Part shown: one piece after another, positions 10,783 to 21,787 of the stretch
Layout of the letters: every line of letters begins with the position of its first letter
Numbering within the stretch: position 1 is the stretch's first letter
NCBI GenBank assembly: GCA_954871525.1
Contig: OX940869.1
Coordinates: 16,582,001-16,646,000, forward strand
Direction: 5' to 3'
DNA from: Parietaria judaica
Lineage: Eukaryota; Streptophyta; Magnoliopsida; Rosales; Urticaceae
DNA: 64,000 bases
Notes under the pieces: generated by a model
What the model saw: the letters and a program-made list of their open reading frames with translations, nothing else
What the model was told of the DNA's origin: nothing
Database searches by the model: none
Translations under genes and position numbers: made by a program

Positions 10783-13289
10783 TGTTGGACAAGTGTCCTT
10801 AAACAAGTTGTTTTAACTCATTTGTAAAAGATTATGAATTGTCGTTGAAATAAGATGATACATATTATGTTAATCTTATTATAGTTTCAGGTAGAGTAAA
10901 ATAGAATGTTTGATCCATAGTTCATAATGAAATGCAATTATGTTATTATCATCACACCCGAGTCAATGTGAGGAAGAATTGATAATCATAATAAATGAAC
11001 TTAAAATGTCCGTGACCTGATCAACTGGGTGAGAGCCAATTAGTCGGATAAGCTCTTTAATGTGACTAAGTGATATAATCCTATTCTGGATTAAGTGTGT
11101 GTCACACTCACTAGAAGTGCATTAAGTATGAAGCGTCTTCATACTGGACTGGACCTGACTTAAACTCCGGAAGTTATCATATAAGACCGTCACTGATAAC
11201 TTGGAGTTGGGTCACTAGTAGATGATCAAATGGATATTCGATCTAAGTCCTGAGTGATCTTGAGTCTGATCTGTTGACTTGATTGTTCTTTGATTTAACC
11301 GTTAAAGAACACAATATACTGTTGTTCCCAACACTATTATTTTGGGAAAATGATAGTCAACAGTGAAGGTAGCTTGATCATAGATACGGGCATCACACAG
11401 CTCTCTTCAGAGTTAAGATGATTCCCTTGATTGTCGATAGTGAGAAGGGAGATAGACCCATGGCCAGCTTATGACTCGTAATCATAAGTGAGTCGCTCAC
11501 ATTATTACCGACTGAGTTAAGGATGGAAATGCAGTGAGGGGCAATACGGTAAAAGCCGCCTGCTCATGTGTGGATCATCAAGGTAAAGATCAATAACCCG
11601 AATTTGATTGTATCAATGGACACCTTGCTATAAAAGGGATTAATATATACTGTATCACCAAAGAGTGCAGCCTCGGGTTTATAGTGGAATTACACCGAGG
11701 TTAACGAACTTCTAGCAGTTTGTTGGAGCTTAAGTGATATGGGTCCATGGTCCCCAAGATAGCTCCAGAACGGATGATACGTACGTGATTAAATATACGT
11801 TTGTTTAATCATTTGACATGATTTATAAAACTGAAGTCTGTGTTAGATTTCGGATAGTTTTACCGCGACAAAAGTACCAAAGTTTAGAACCGGAAATTTA
11901 ATTAGTAAAAGATGAATGAATTGAATTTGTCATCAACTGGAAAGTTGTAGAAAATTTAATTCTGTACAATTTATCTTTTGGAACCGAGTCAATCCGACTG
12001 ACGGTGGGTTTGTCCCACGACATTTTAATGTGTGATATGAGATAGCAGAAATTATAATATAATTTAATTATTTGGATTTAATTATTAATAAGATTTATTC
12101 CAAATTATTAATAATTAATAGATTTATATTATATATTAATATATTTGAGAGGTTGCACGCAATGTTTGTACGTAACCAAAAATATGTGAAGATTTATTAC
12201 AAACAATACATATTTTATATTAATAATATATATATAAATAAAGAAGAAGTGATGCTGCATGGGAGTGCGTGCGAATATTGTATGCGCATAGTTAGTCATG
12301 CAACTATTACATATATGCGGCATAAGTACTTACTGTTTAGGTATTTGAGAAAAATCCTTAAATTAATTTAATCAATTGGATCGTTCTAAGATTCAATCAT
12401 AACCGTTGGATTGGAAATTAATATTTTATTTATTTAAAAGGGAATTTCGAAATTAATAAATAATAATAAACTTGGTGACCAAGTTTGGTGGTTGAGAAAA
12501 TCTCTCAGTCAATCTAATCCATTGGATCAATCCAGATTAAATCTGGACTGTTTGATTAGATTTATTTTATTATTTAAATTCGAAAAACTCCTAGGATTAA
12601 TCTGAGCCATTGGTTTTCGACCAATCAGATGATCGGGATGGAGGGAATTTCTCACAGATGGTTGGAACTGAACTCTATAAATAGGGAGCTCATTCCACAG
12701 TTTTCTTCACACCTTCAGAGCTCAAAATTTCGTGACCCCTTATTAGGGGATGCGAAAATTGACTCGTCTCTCTCCCCTCGGTTCGGCTTTGTGAGATCTT
12801 TTCTCCGGTAGCTTCAAAAGAACCATCAGTTAAATATTTATCAGAGTTCTGTCATTGAAGCCCACGCTTCGGTACGAGGAGTCTAGGAGAATATCCCGAA
12901 AGATCACGGGAGTTTCCCTAGCACCGGCGGAGCCCTGCCAAAGTCAGAACGCACAGCGGGAAGTCGTCAATGAGGTACGGCCTTATGCATTGGGTCAATA
13001 AATGCAAAATTTCTTTTATTATATTTATTTATTTTCCATATACATTAGATTTAATAATGTTGTTATGAAATTAATTGTGATAATTAAATTGCCAATTACT
13101 TATCCAAATTACTCGATGTCAGTGCGTTGTTACGGAGTAACTGTTCCGACTTAAAATTATTTTTAAAAGTTACCCGGATGGACTGATCAGAGCGGAATAT
13201 TCGAGGTAATTTTTAATGAATTTACAATCAAAGCTATTTCGTTATTTTAAAGGAAAATTGGCATAATAGCCAGATTCAATTTCCCAACA
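10783..13289 (+). mobile_element. Solo LTR (copy A of the TGTTGG family) inside TNP2
   Basis: Starts tgttggac and ends cccaaca, with an exact 5-bp duplication gatgt (10778-10782 and 13290-13294). It is the most diverged and shortest copy (2507 bp) of an LTR also found at 34726, 55705 and 60380. A TATA box (tataaatag, 12676) lies about 600 bp from the 3' end, followed by a probable transcript start. No coding domain is inside. The orientation follows copy D, whose 3' side carries a primer-binding site. The insertion separates GNDID from VYLAP in the transposase reading. Confidence 0.92.
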
Positions 13290-14510
13290 GATGTTTACTT
13301 GGCACCTACAAGAAGAGTTCAAATTAAAAGCAATGCTAATGTGGACAATCAACGACTTCCCGGCGTACGGGAACTTGTCAGGTTACTCAGTTAAATGCAA
13401 AATTGGTTCTCCTATTTGGATCAAAGATACATGTTCGATCCGGTTGAAGCATGGAAAGAAGACATTTTTTCTCGATCATAGAAGATTTTTACCGTTAAAT
13501 CACCCGTATAGGAATAATGCGAAGAAGTTTAATGGACATCAAGAATTTCGAAGACCTCCAAAATTTTTGAATGGCGAAGCTGTCTATAAGTTGATTTGCA
13601 AAGAGACTTATCAAGTGCTTGGAAAAAGAAAATTAAGCGGTAAGAAAAATTCGTATGAAGATAAACTGTTCAAGAAAGTATCAATTTTCTATGAACTCCC
13701 GTATTGGAAGTCGCATTATGTTCGCCGTTCTAAATGTGATGCACAATTCAGCAGTTGTGGAGCCCTTTATTGATGTGCATATGAATGAGTTGAGGCGTAT
13801 TTATTCGAAAAAGTCAAAAAAAGTAAAATGGCTACAAGAAGAGCACAACCGTACGTTTCCAAAGTGGTTAGATGAACATTTATATCCAAGGAGAAAGCAT
13901 TATGATGAGACAATATTGAAGATCTCCGATGGCCCTTCACAAGTAGTTACCAGGTACACATCGTGGTACGTTAACGGGTACACGTTTTTCACAAGGGGAA
14001 AAGACGAAAAAAAACCTCGTACAAAACAGTGGTGTTACGTTATTTGCGGAAGGAATGCATGTTGCGTCGGCCAAGGATAAGAATCCAGTACAAGCTATTA
14101 TGAGCTACTACGGATATGTAGAAGATATTTGGGAGCTTGATTATTGTGGTTTGCTAGTTGGATTGTTTAAGTGCAAATGGGCGTACAACAACTACGTAAA
14201 AGTTGACGATGAAGGAATTACAGTTGTTGACTTTAGACGAGTGGGCTACGCCAATGATTCATTTATAATGGCATCCCAAGCAACTCAAGTGTTTTATGTC
14301 TTCGACCCGATTGATCCAGAATTATCTATTGTCGTGCATGTGAAGGCAAAAAACGTAGAAGAATATTCAAACGAAGAAGCCGTAGACATCACCACCATCG
14401 CACCATTCTCGAAGAAGCTACCGAGCATTGAAGAGGTCGAGAAATTTGATGATGATGATGATGTTTCTAAGTTGCGACGTCTGGACATCCCGTCAACAGA
14501 AATTGAATGA
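13290..14510 (+). pseudogene. TNP2-type CACTA transposase, C-terminal half, with DUF4216
   Basis: Continues the gene cut at 10782. It first reads AMLMWTINDFPAYGNLSG, DTCSIRLKHGKKTFF and HRRFLPLNHPYRNNAKK, all core TNP2 motifs, then IFYELPYWK. After a frameshift the reading NVMHN corresponds to the conserved LDVMH site. It then jumps to VVEPFIDVHMNELRRIY, so most of the usual DUF4218 part is deleted. After another frameshift near 14045 comes the DUF4216 region (YYGYVEDIWELDYC, LFKCKWAYNN, DFRRVGYANDSF), ending in an acidic tail (FDDDDDVSK) and a stop at 14510. A homologous DUF4216 copy lies on the minus strand at 59953-60379. Frameshifts, the deletion and the insertion make it a pseudogene. 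Confidence 0.88.
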
Positions 14511-14711
14511 AATATTCATTTTTCAGTATTAATAATTTTATATTTCATTCTGTTTAATAATGTGTTTTATGAATTTATTCATGGTTAAACATTTATTATT
14601 CTTTCATAACTGATGTGATTTAAGTTAAATTGTCAAAAGCAAGTACTTACCGTTGACATTTTTTAATTTTTTCAATGTGTAAAATATTGAAAACAAAACA
14701 ACTTTTTCAAC
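14511..14711. other. 3' flank of the TNP2 gene
   Basis: AT-rich sequence just downstream of the TNP2 stop. It probably holds the 3' UTR and polyadenylation signals (aataaat-like words), but none can be fixed. No other feature is seen. Confidence 0.4.
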
Positions 14712-14825
14712 ATGCCGCAGAAACTTGCAATTCCGCCGCGGCTAATGTTTCAACGACACGAAAAAGTGTCGTTGGATCAAATATTAGCCGCGGCTAATAC
14801 ATATATGCCACGGCAGACTTGTGAA
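14712..14825. repeat. CACTA-type subterminal motifs in the middle of CACTA-1 (first block)
   Basis: Contains gccgcggctaat twice, gccacggc, and a hairpin of caacgacacg, a short A-rich loop and aagtgtcgttgg. These are the same motifs as in the terminal arrays, yet they lie about 5.5 kb from the right end. They directly follow the TNP2 gene, as a terminal array would. Confidence 0.8.
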
Positions 14826-15069
14826 CCTTTCAAGATAGTGGTGAATTTGAGATATATTTTTTCATTTTTTGATGTAGTTTATTATTGTAACATTATATAT
14901 AATTAGTAAACACTGACTTTGACATAATTAGTCTTGTAATTTGACGTTTTCCCGAATTATGACCTTATTGCGGCAAAAGTACATATTTTTTTTGGAAATT
15001 TGTTAAATTGGTTATTTTTTTGTCCGATTTTTTTATGTAATTTCATTTTGTAACTTAATGAAAATTTTT

Positions 15070-15480
15070 AGAACCCTAGCTAACCCTAACCCTAACCCTA
15101 AGCCCTAAGCCCTAAACCCTAAACCCTTTGTTGGCAATGTTTTACTTGGGAAATAATTTCATTATGTACTCTTGAATTAATTTTTGTTTAAATTAAAGTG
15201 GTTGTTTAAGAATTTAATAAATTGGTTAAACCCTAGCTAACCCTAACCCTATGCCCTAACCCTAACCCTAACCCTAACCATAACCCTAAGCCCTAAACCC
15301 TTTGTTGGCAAAATTTGACTTGGGAAATAATTTCATTATGCACTCTTGAATTAATTTTTGTTTAAATAAAAGTGGTTGTTTAGGAATTTAATAAATTGGT
15401 TAAACCCTAGCTAACCCTAACCATAAGCCCTAACCCTAACCCTAACCCTAAGCCGTTTGTTGGCAAAATTTTACTTGGGA
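15070..15480. repeat. Telomere-like tandem repeats in a 156-174-bp higher-order unit
   Basis: Three blocks rich in ccctaa, ccctaaa and agccctaa words begin at about 15070, 15233 and 15407. Between the blocks a conserved spacer repeats (ttgttggcaa, cttgggaaat, then ttaataaattggtt). The blocks therefore form a short satellite-like array of about three units, each with a telomere-like segment. It lies inside the CACTA element between its two gene modules, so it is interstitial and not a chromosome end. Confidence 0.85.
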
Positions 15481-15784
15481 AATCAATGCATTCGTGGTGT
15501 TCATCGTACGCGCACCCAAAAACGCAGAAATAAAGAGATCTTGTTCATCGAAAACTTTAGAATATGTAATTAAATGAAGTAATAATTTTTGTAATAAAAA
15601 GTTTATATTGATCCATTCATGGTTTTCAATGACTTCATGAGTGTTTTTAATTTAAATATTTTTTTACTATTTTATTATAAATTACATAATATAATTTAAG
15701 TGTAATAATATAAACCAAGAGTAAAATAAGAGGTTTTTTATTTTTATTTTTTTAAGTGAAAAATATTTAAAAAAATTAATCTTA
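15481..15784. other. AT-rich spacer inside CACTA-1
   Basis: No coding region or clear repeat is seen. The first 60 bases have a more balanced composition (cattcgtggtgttcatcgta) and may be an eroded coding fragment, but it cannot be assigned. Confidence 0.35.
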
Positions 15785-16255
15785 ATACGCCGAGGCATGA
15801 TAATATTAGCCGCGGCTAAATTTTCATCCAATTTAACAGAGGCTACGGGTATGATTTCTTTCAGGAGTAGCCGCGGCGCAATATTATATGCCGCGGCAAG
15901 TATGCTGTACGACGACACAAATAAGTGTCGTTGGTTACAGTCGCCACTGCACACAATATTGTGCCGCGGCTACTCATGCATCCAATTTTACAGAGGCTAC
16001 GGGTTTATTTGTATCAGGATTAGCCGCGGCGAAATATTTTATGCCGCGGCATGTATTCTATACGACTACACAAATAAGTGTCGTCTGTTACATTAGCCGC
16101 GGCACACAATAATGTGCCGCGGCTACTCCTGCATCCAATATTTTAGAGGCTACGCGTTTATTTGTATCAGGATTTGCCATGGCGTTTTTATGTTCACCGC
16201 GGCTAGTGTCGGGGTTTTTCGACGACACATCGCATTTTGTGTCGTCGAACCCCCA
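15785..16255. repeat. CACTA-type subterminal array in the middle of CACTA-1 (second block)
   Basis: At least three tandem copies of a unit of about 170-190 bp. Each has gccgcggc words, a gaggctacgggt or gaggctacgcgt segment, and a hairpin of acgacac, a short loop and gtgtcgt (near 15910, 16060 and 16220). It directly precedes the promoter and leader of the second gene, like the array upstream of the first gene. Confidence 0.82.
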
Positions 16256-16812
16256 AATTTTTGATTTTTTTCCCCGTTTTTTCAGTTTCCCTCCTTTTTT
16301 TTTTCTATCTTTTCAGCTTTTCCCTCCCTCTTTCCTTAACTTCTTACCTAGGTCTTTTCTCTCTTTCTCTCATTCTCCCTTCTTTCCTTTTTTCTTTTTC
16401 TCCTTGTCGTCGTCGTCGTCGCCGTGGCAGAGAACGCCGGCCATCAACAAGTCTACTCACATTGATAGTACATTGAACAAGGTTAGAATCTGAGCCCTAA
16501 ATTGATATTATATTTTTAATGCATTTTTGTGTTAAAATAATATTGTTTATAGTTTATGTGATGATATTTTGATGATTTAGTGAATATCTCTTAATGGGTT
16601 CATGAATTTGTTGATGGTTTTTAATTTTTGTTAATTTGTGTTTTGGTTTGTGGTGGGTTTATATTTTTTTTAAATTTATTGATATATTTGTGGGTTTATG
16701 AACTTGTAGATGAATTTTTGTTTTATATGTAGGTTTCTTGGATGTTTTTTTATCACTATTTTTTGATCAATTTGTATTGATAAATTTAATTAGGAATACA
16801 CGCTACTCCACT
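16256..16812 (+). promoter_or_regulatory. Leader of CACTA-1 gene 2: pyrimidine-rich 5' UTR and leader intron
   Basis: A strongly pyrimidine-rich stretch (16265-16405) ends in a cgtcgt repeat. A probable splice donor lies at 16482 (acaag|gttaga) and an acceptor at 16793 (taattag), 20 bases before the first ATG (16813). The architecture copies that of gene 1 (array, CT-rich leader, leader intron, ATG). Open frames within the CT run are low-complexity artefacts. Confidence 0.5.
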
Positions 16813-19410
16813 ATGTCGGATCGAGACGAATTACCCGAACATGATATGTCGGATCAAGAAGAATCACCCGAACGTGAAATCAAATCCGGTTAGTTTATTT
16901 TTATTTTTATTTGCATTAGTAATTGTTGTATGCAACTAGTTCTAAGATTGAGTTAATTATTTTATGGAGGTATAGACGAGAAGGAATCAAAACCGAGAAG
17001 AAAACTAGAAGATCAAGGAAAAAGAAAAGTGACTCTAATGAGAAGAATCAATGTATTAAAGCATAAGGGGTAAAAAGTTCATGTTAAATTTGATGAGAAA
17101 GAACAACCGAAAGGAAAAGAAGGTGATTTTTTCGGTAGTTGGATTGGTGTGTTAGCTAGGGAATTCGCTCCCATAACTATAATCGATTTGAGACATAAAA
17201 GTTATGCTAAGGTGGAAGAACGGATATGGAATTAAGTCGAACAAGAATTTGTTATTCCGGGATGGTTCAAAAGAAAAGGTTTATCATGTGCCGCGGCTTC
17301 AGCAAGACAATTCCGGCATGATCTCTCTACCCTAATGAGCGACCAGATATTATTGAGAAGTACTACACGAGCATCACGGCCAAAGTATGGAAGAAATTTG
17401 TGGAAATTAGATTAAGTGAAAAGTTTGGGGAACTCTCGAAGCAAAATAAAGCTCATAGAGATCAAGTTGAATGCCTCTCGAGAACGGGCCGAAATGGATA
17501 TCAGAAGATCAATCAACAACTAGTAAGGGTTCTAATTTTGTATTTTAATTTTATTTTATTGCCAAGAATCGAATAACATGTTTATTTTGTTTCGTAGCAT
17601 GCTGAAAATGGAGAATGGGCCACCTTACCCACACTTTGGTGTGTCACAAGGAAGAACCCCGATTGGTTCATTATAGGACTCAACTTTGGAACCAATAATA
17701 GAGAAAATAGTAAGTACTTATATAATGTAGTACAAATATAAGTAGTTTTAATTCTCTTATAATTGTTGTTTATTGTTAGAACGAATATGCCACGCAAGAA
17801 GAAAATGGCGAGTTTGAACCCGATGAGGAAGTCGACGTATTGACAAAAGCCTTGGGAAAGAAAGATCATTCCGGACGAGTTCGGGGACAATCGAAATACG
17901 TCACAAAGCGAGCATATCACCGAGCATCCAACTCAACGCCGAATCCCATCGTTAAAAGCCTCCGAGCGGAAATTGAAGAAATGAAAGCGAAAAGCGAGGC
18001 GAAAGATGCGGCTTTGGAAGAATGGAAGTAAAAAAATGGAACTATTTATCCAACAATCAATTGCTTGAAATTGGCGGTACTCCGATTAATCAACCGCTCG
18101 GTCCGGTTAGTTCAGAAAAAAAGACTAAGCCCGTATCAGTCGACAATGGAAGCGGTGTTGGCGGAAGGAGCTCGAGGGATGTACGACCGGCGGCCTCTCA
18201 TCCAAAGACGCCCATTTCGGGTGATGGTGGCGTCGAATGTCTTCTCTACTCGGACGCTTTTGAAGAATACGTCACAGAGGGGAGGGCATATCAACGTTAT
18301 ATCCCGGGCGAGGAACCTTTTCTCAATGAAGAATGGGCGGGCGAATATACCCGAGTGTTAATTGAAGTGGTAAATGCTCCGATCCCTAATGTTCCTCTCC
18401 TTATGGAAACACAATGTATGGAATTTCTCAATGACGCGATCGGGAACTTAGTGCCTTGGCCGACAAGGTTAATCAAGAATGTCGATTCCAAAGGTAGTCC
18501 ATTTCTCAAACCCAAGCCAAAAGAGATTGCCAAAAGTACGCAAGATCAAAAACAGATTAAGATGTCGATTGTTGTCCCGGAATTTAGATCGTTGGCCAAT
18601 TATGCCAACAATTATATGCTCGCATCGGATCAATTACTCGAAGTGAATCTTGATGAAAGTTTGGGTAACGATTCAACTTATTTAACTTTCGATGATATGC
18701 GCAAATTTCTATTCTCCGAGGACTTGAATGTGAATTGGATAACAACTTGTCAAAGGTATGTTTTCTATTTTTACATATTTTTTTTTATTTCCTTATTTCT
18801 TAATGATTTGAAAATATGAATAATTTATTCTACTTTTCCTTATATTATATTTGTAGTTATTTGTTACAAACATACATGTCAAAAAGTGATACGAGGGATT
18901 TGTACGGTTTCATTCCTCCATATGATGACATGAACTACAACTCTTACACCGACGAAGATAAGAGGTCCAAACAATTGGAAGTTGATGTGGAGGTTTACTT
19001 CAAGAAGATAACAAAATGCAATAAAGACAAATTGTAGTCGATGGCATACAATAGTCACCATCATTGGACTTTCCTCGTGTTGAACCCTTGGCGCAATAGT
19101 GTGACCATATTCGATTCACTTAAAAATTCAAGAGGTTTGAATGCGCATTTATCCAAGTTTTATGAAAAATAAGTATTCTCGAATATAGAATTATCTTTTT
19201 ATTAATGATGTATTTCAAATACAAGGTTTTGTATATTTAACGTTTAAATTTTTTCTAGGCTCGATGAAAAGTTCAAGTTACACAATACAACCGGCTTGAA
19301 TTTGCACTCGGTGGTCAAAGTGGCGATTTCAAAATCATGTCCGAAACAACCGGGAAATCACGAGTGTGGATACTTTGTCATGAAGTTCATGCACGACATC
19401 ATCATAAACG
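16813..19410 (+). pseudogene. TNPA-like (Transposase_24) protein joined to a C48/Ulp1-like protease domain
   Basis: Multi-exon gene. Exon 1 (16813-16888) gives MSDRDELPEHDMSDQEES. Later exons probably start at 16976, 17598, 17780, 18857 and 19259. Exon 2 holds the Transposase_24 region (SWIGVLAREFAPI, then VWKKFVEIRLSEKFGELSKQ), and exon 4 holds its hallmark LGKKDHSGRVRGQSKYVT followed by a short charged helix (LRAEIEEMKAKSEAKD). The C-terminal part is a C48 cysteine protease. HHWTFLVLNPW gives the catalytic His, VTIFDSL the Asp, and KQPGNHECGYFVMKFMHD the Gln and Cys. TNPA-type proteins bind the subterminal repeats; the role of the protease is unknown. In-frame stops (near 17068, 17235 and 19037) and a frameshift near 18030 show decay. 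The catalytic residues are still present. Confidence 0.8.
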
Positions 19411-19789
19411 GTATTGCGTTTGTTGATAAAAAAAAAGTATTTATAGTTTAAAAGAGATAGATTCTCTCAGAGTTAGATTAGGTGCATATGTTCTTAGGTA
19501 TATGGACGACGGTATGATGAAGAATAGAATATTATGTATATGGACGGTCTTACACTCTTAGGTATATGGACGACGATACTATTTGTAAGTATGAACGATG
19601 CTTTTTGTAGGTACGGAAGATTATTTGTATAAATCGGTTACTTTTGGAATTGAAATATATATTATTTATTATTTACAGGTGATACCAAAGCATCCAAGCA
19701 ATTTAAATCGCCAAGTTTTTTTAATTTTATATCGGCATATTCGACGATGGATGAAAAACCGTCGCGGAAAGCATTATATCAATGCAATC
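19411..19789. other. 3' end of CACTA-1 gene 2 and a short direct repeat
   Basis: The words ttaggtatatggacgac recur near 19495 and 19558, with a shorter copy near 19533. The region may hold the last exon or 3' UTR of gene 2. No protein domain can be read. Confidence 0.4.
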
Positions 19790-20336
19790 GGGCAAAAAAA
19801 CACTGCGGCAAGACTAAAATTGCCGCGGCGTATCTATCCAACGACACTAATAAGTTTCGTTGGAAGGAATATTGGCCGCGGCAAATATAATTTTTGCCGC
19901 GGCGTATATTTATCCAACAATACTAGTAAGTGTTGTTGGATGTAAAAACGCCGCGGCCAATATAATATTTGCCGCTGGCAATATTCTTTCCAACGACACT
20001 TATTAGTGTCGTTGGATAAATTTACGCCGCGAAAAAAATTATATTTGCCACGGCCTACTACTTGTCCGAGGACATTTTCGAGTTTTGGAAGCACCTCACT
20101 CAACACTTATTATGTGTCGTCGAAATGTTCGCCGCGGCAAAACTATTATTAAGCCGCGGCGAATTTGGATTCCGACTACACTTTTCAAGTGTAGTCCGAC
20201 GCCACTTCCGACTACACTTAAATTAAGTGTCGTCGGATATCATACGACGGAGGATCCGACGACACATAAAGAGTGTAGTCGGAGAGATCCAACTACGCTG
20301 TTTAAGTGTAGTCCAATCCTTTTTTTTGTAGTAGTG
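19790..20336. repeat. CACTA-1 right subterminal array and terminus
   Basis: Dense array of gccgcggc, ccgcggcgta and hairpins such as tccaacgacact, a short loop and agtgtcgttgga. Toward the end the hairpins change to gactacactt and aagtgtagtcgg. The array ends in the canonical terminus tttttttgtagtagtg at 20336. The change of hairpin type near the tip is also seen at the left end (gactacgca). Confidence 0.88.
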
Positions 20337-20704
20337 TGAAGTAATAATAGACCCGTGCGCTTTACGTTATTTATATTTAAATAATAAAGATTTTTTTCGA
20401 TTAAGTGATATAATTGAAAAATTTAGAAACTTTTAATTTCTCCTTTATATATAATATAATGTCTAACTTGCTTTCTACCATTTTCATATTATCATGTTTT
20501 AATTATTTAACTTCTATATTTGCAAGACATCATCAATGGAGAGTCTCGTTCTAACTTTTAAATCCAAAGTTCTGTTTAGTTATTAATAAAAGAAGATATT
20601 TTTTCTTTTATTATCATATTAAGTCCTACCATACCTTTAATGATTTAAATTTTTGCAATCTTGCAAATTCCTTCAGCTATGAAATGCCCAATATTTACTA
20701 TAAA
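20337..20704. other. AT-rich intergenic DNA right of CACTA-1
   Basis: Includes the imperfect 3-bp duplication tga at 20337-20339. No gene or repeat unit is recognised in the rest. Confidence 0.4.
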
Positions 20705-20740
20705 CTAGTGAACGGCACCGCGCTTTGCGCGGTGACGATT
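20705..20740 (-). mobile_element. Helitron 3' terminus (minus strand)
   Basis: On the minus strand the sequence ends with a GC-rich hairpin (caccgcgc, loop aaa, gcgcggtg; plus-strand bases 20716-20734), then 7 bases, then CTAG at 20708-20705, with host T next. Hairpin plus CTRR end plus insertion between A and T is the Helitron 3' signature. The element body would extend to the right. I could not find its 5' TC end, so its length is unknown; it may include the AT-rich DNA to about 22440. Confidence 0.7.
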
Positions 20741-21720
20741 AATCGTTGATTATTTTGTTTATGTTATTTTCTTGTATTATTGAAACTTGTACTTCATGAT
20801 TATAGTTCACATCATTGATACAAAAATACATTTAATTTATATCGCTAAAAATAATCGATAACATTCTTTTGTGTAAACTTTGACGACAATTGGATTCCGA
20901 TAAATTTTAGGTGGATTTGTTCGCTAACCTGCATATATTTAAACGTTATTAATACTTTTTGATACCTCAATTTGTTATATGCTATATTACTTGACTTTTT
21001 AAATGCTTACCTCAATCTCTCAATAATGACGACACTTTTAATTGAATTATTGTTAGTTCTCACTTCACAATACATGAATAGTTCATGAGGAGCAAAAATG
21101 TTTTTTTAGTGGAAACAATAATGACGAAAATAATTTAAGAATTGTGTTGTTCCCACCATTTACTTATAACATGTAGACATAATATTATTCATGATAAGTT
21201 TAAGATCATTTATCCAAATCAATGTACTACTTAATAATTATGACCTTTTCACCAATTTAAACTATGATCTACGGGGAATGCGTAAAGATATGTACTTGAT
21301 AATTTAAGTCAACCACCTGCTCGAATGTTTCATTGTATGCATGAAGAATTTGTGTTCGTAAGGTAGATGTTAATTCCCACCTATAAAGAAAATAAAAATT
21401 GTTTAATTTGTCAATCAAAATTCTCGTTTGTAGAAGGTAAATAAATGAAACGAAATTCTTTTATATTATCATTCTTAACACTTTAATTGATCTTGGTTTT
21501 ATCTACTGTTATAGAAAATAATATAAAATTGTAACGTGAAAATTCCTATAATATATACTTACTAAAAAAATAGAATAAAATGTATGGAGTGTAAATATAT
21601 TCTTTCTTGAATCCCTATTATCTTTTTGAGTGTTAAATATTTCTTTATGTTACTTTTATTTATATTTTGCAATAAAATATTTATTATTACCGATACTCTG
21701 TTAGTTTTTTATAATATTTT
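20741..21720. other. AT-rich non-coding DNA, possible Helitron body
   Basis: No open frame with protein similarity and no RepHel motifs, so any Helitron here is non-autonomous. Confidence 0.4.
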
Positions 21721-21787
21721 TTTTTCTTTTAAGATGTAAATCAATGTATGTTTCAAAAATATGCAACTGATATGTTTCAAAGATATG

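Larger units (their letters stand above)
6369..20336 (+). mobile_element. CACTA-1: large En/Spm-type transposon with two gene modules
   Basis: The right end reads tttttttgtagtagtg at 20321-20336, the reverse complement of a canonical CACTACTACAAAAAAA terminus. The left end at 6369 reads caatactacaaatatggg, the same terminus with one changed base in the CACTA core. The flanking 3-mers are taa (6366-6368) and tga (20337-20339), an imperfect match to the 3-bp duplication made by CACTA elements. Subterminal arrays of GCCGCGGC and of short CGACAC/GTGTCG hairpins lie at both ends. Inside are a TNP2 transposase gene and a TNPA-like gene with a C48 protease domain, both on the plus strand. Solo LTRs at 6739-8502 and 10783-13289 inflate its length; without them it is about 9.7 kb. 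Both genes are broken, so it is not autonomous today. Confidence 0.88.

Noticed and set aside
15070..15480. Possible chromosome end because of CCCTAA repeats
   Set aside because: The blocks are short, degenerate, part of a repeated unit and flanked on both sides by CACTA-1 sequence, so they are interstitial.
16179..16493. Phe/Ser/Pro-rich frames before CACTA-1 gene 2
   Set aside because: The translation follows a polypyrimidine leader; no domain is present and the gene start lies after the intron at 16813.
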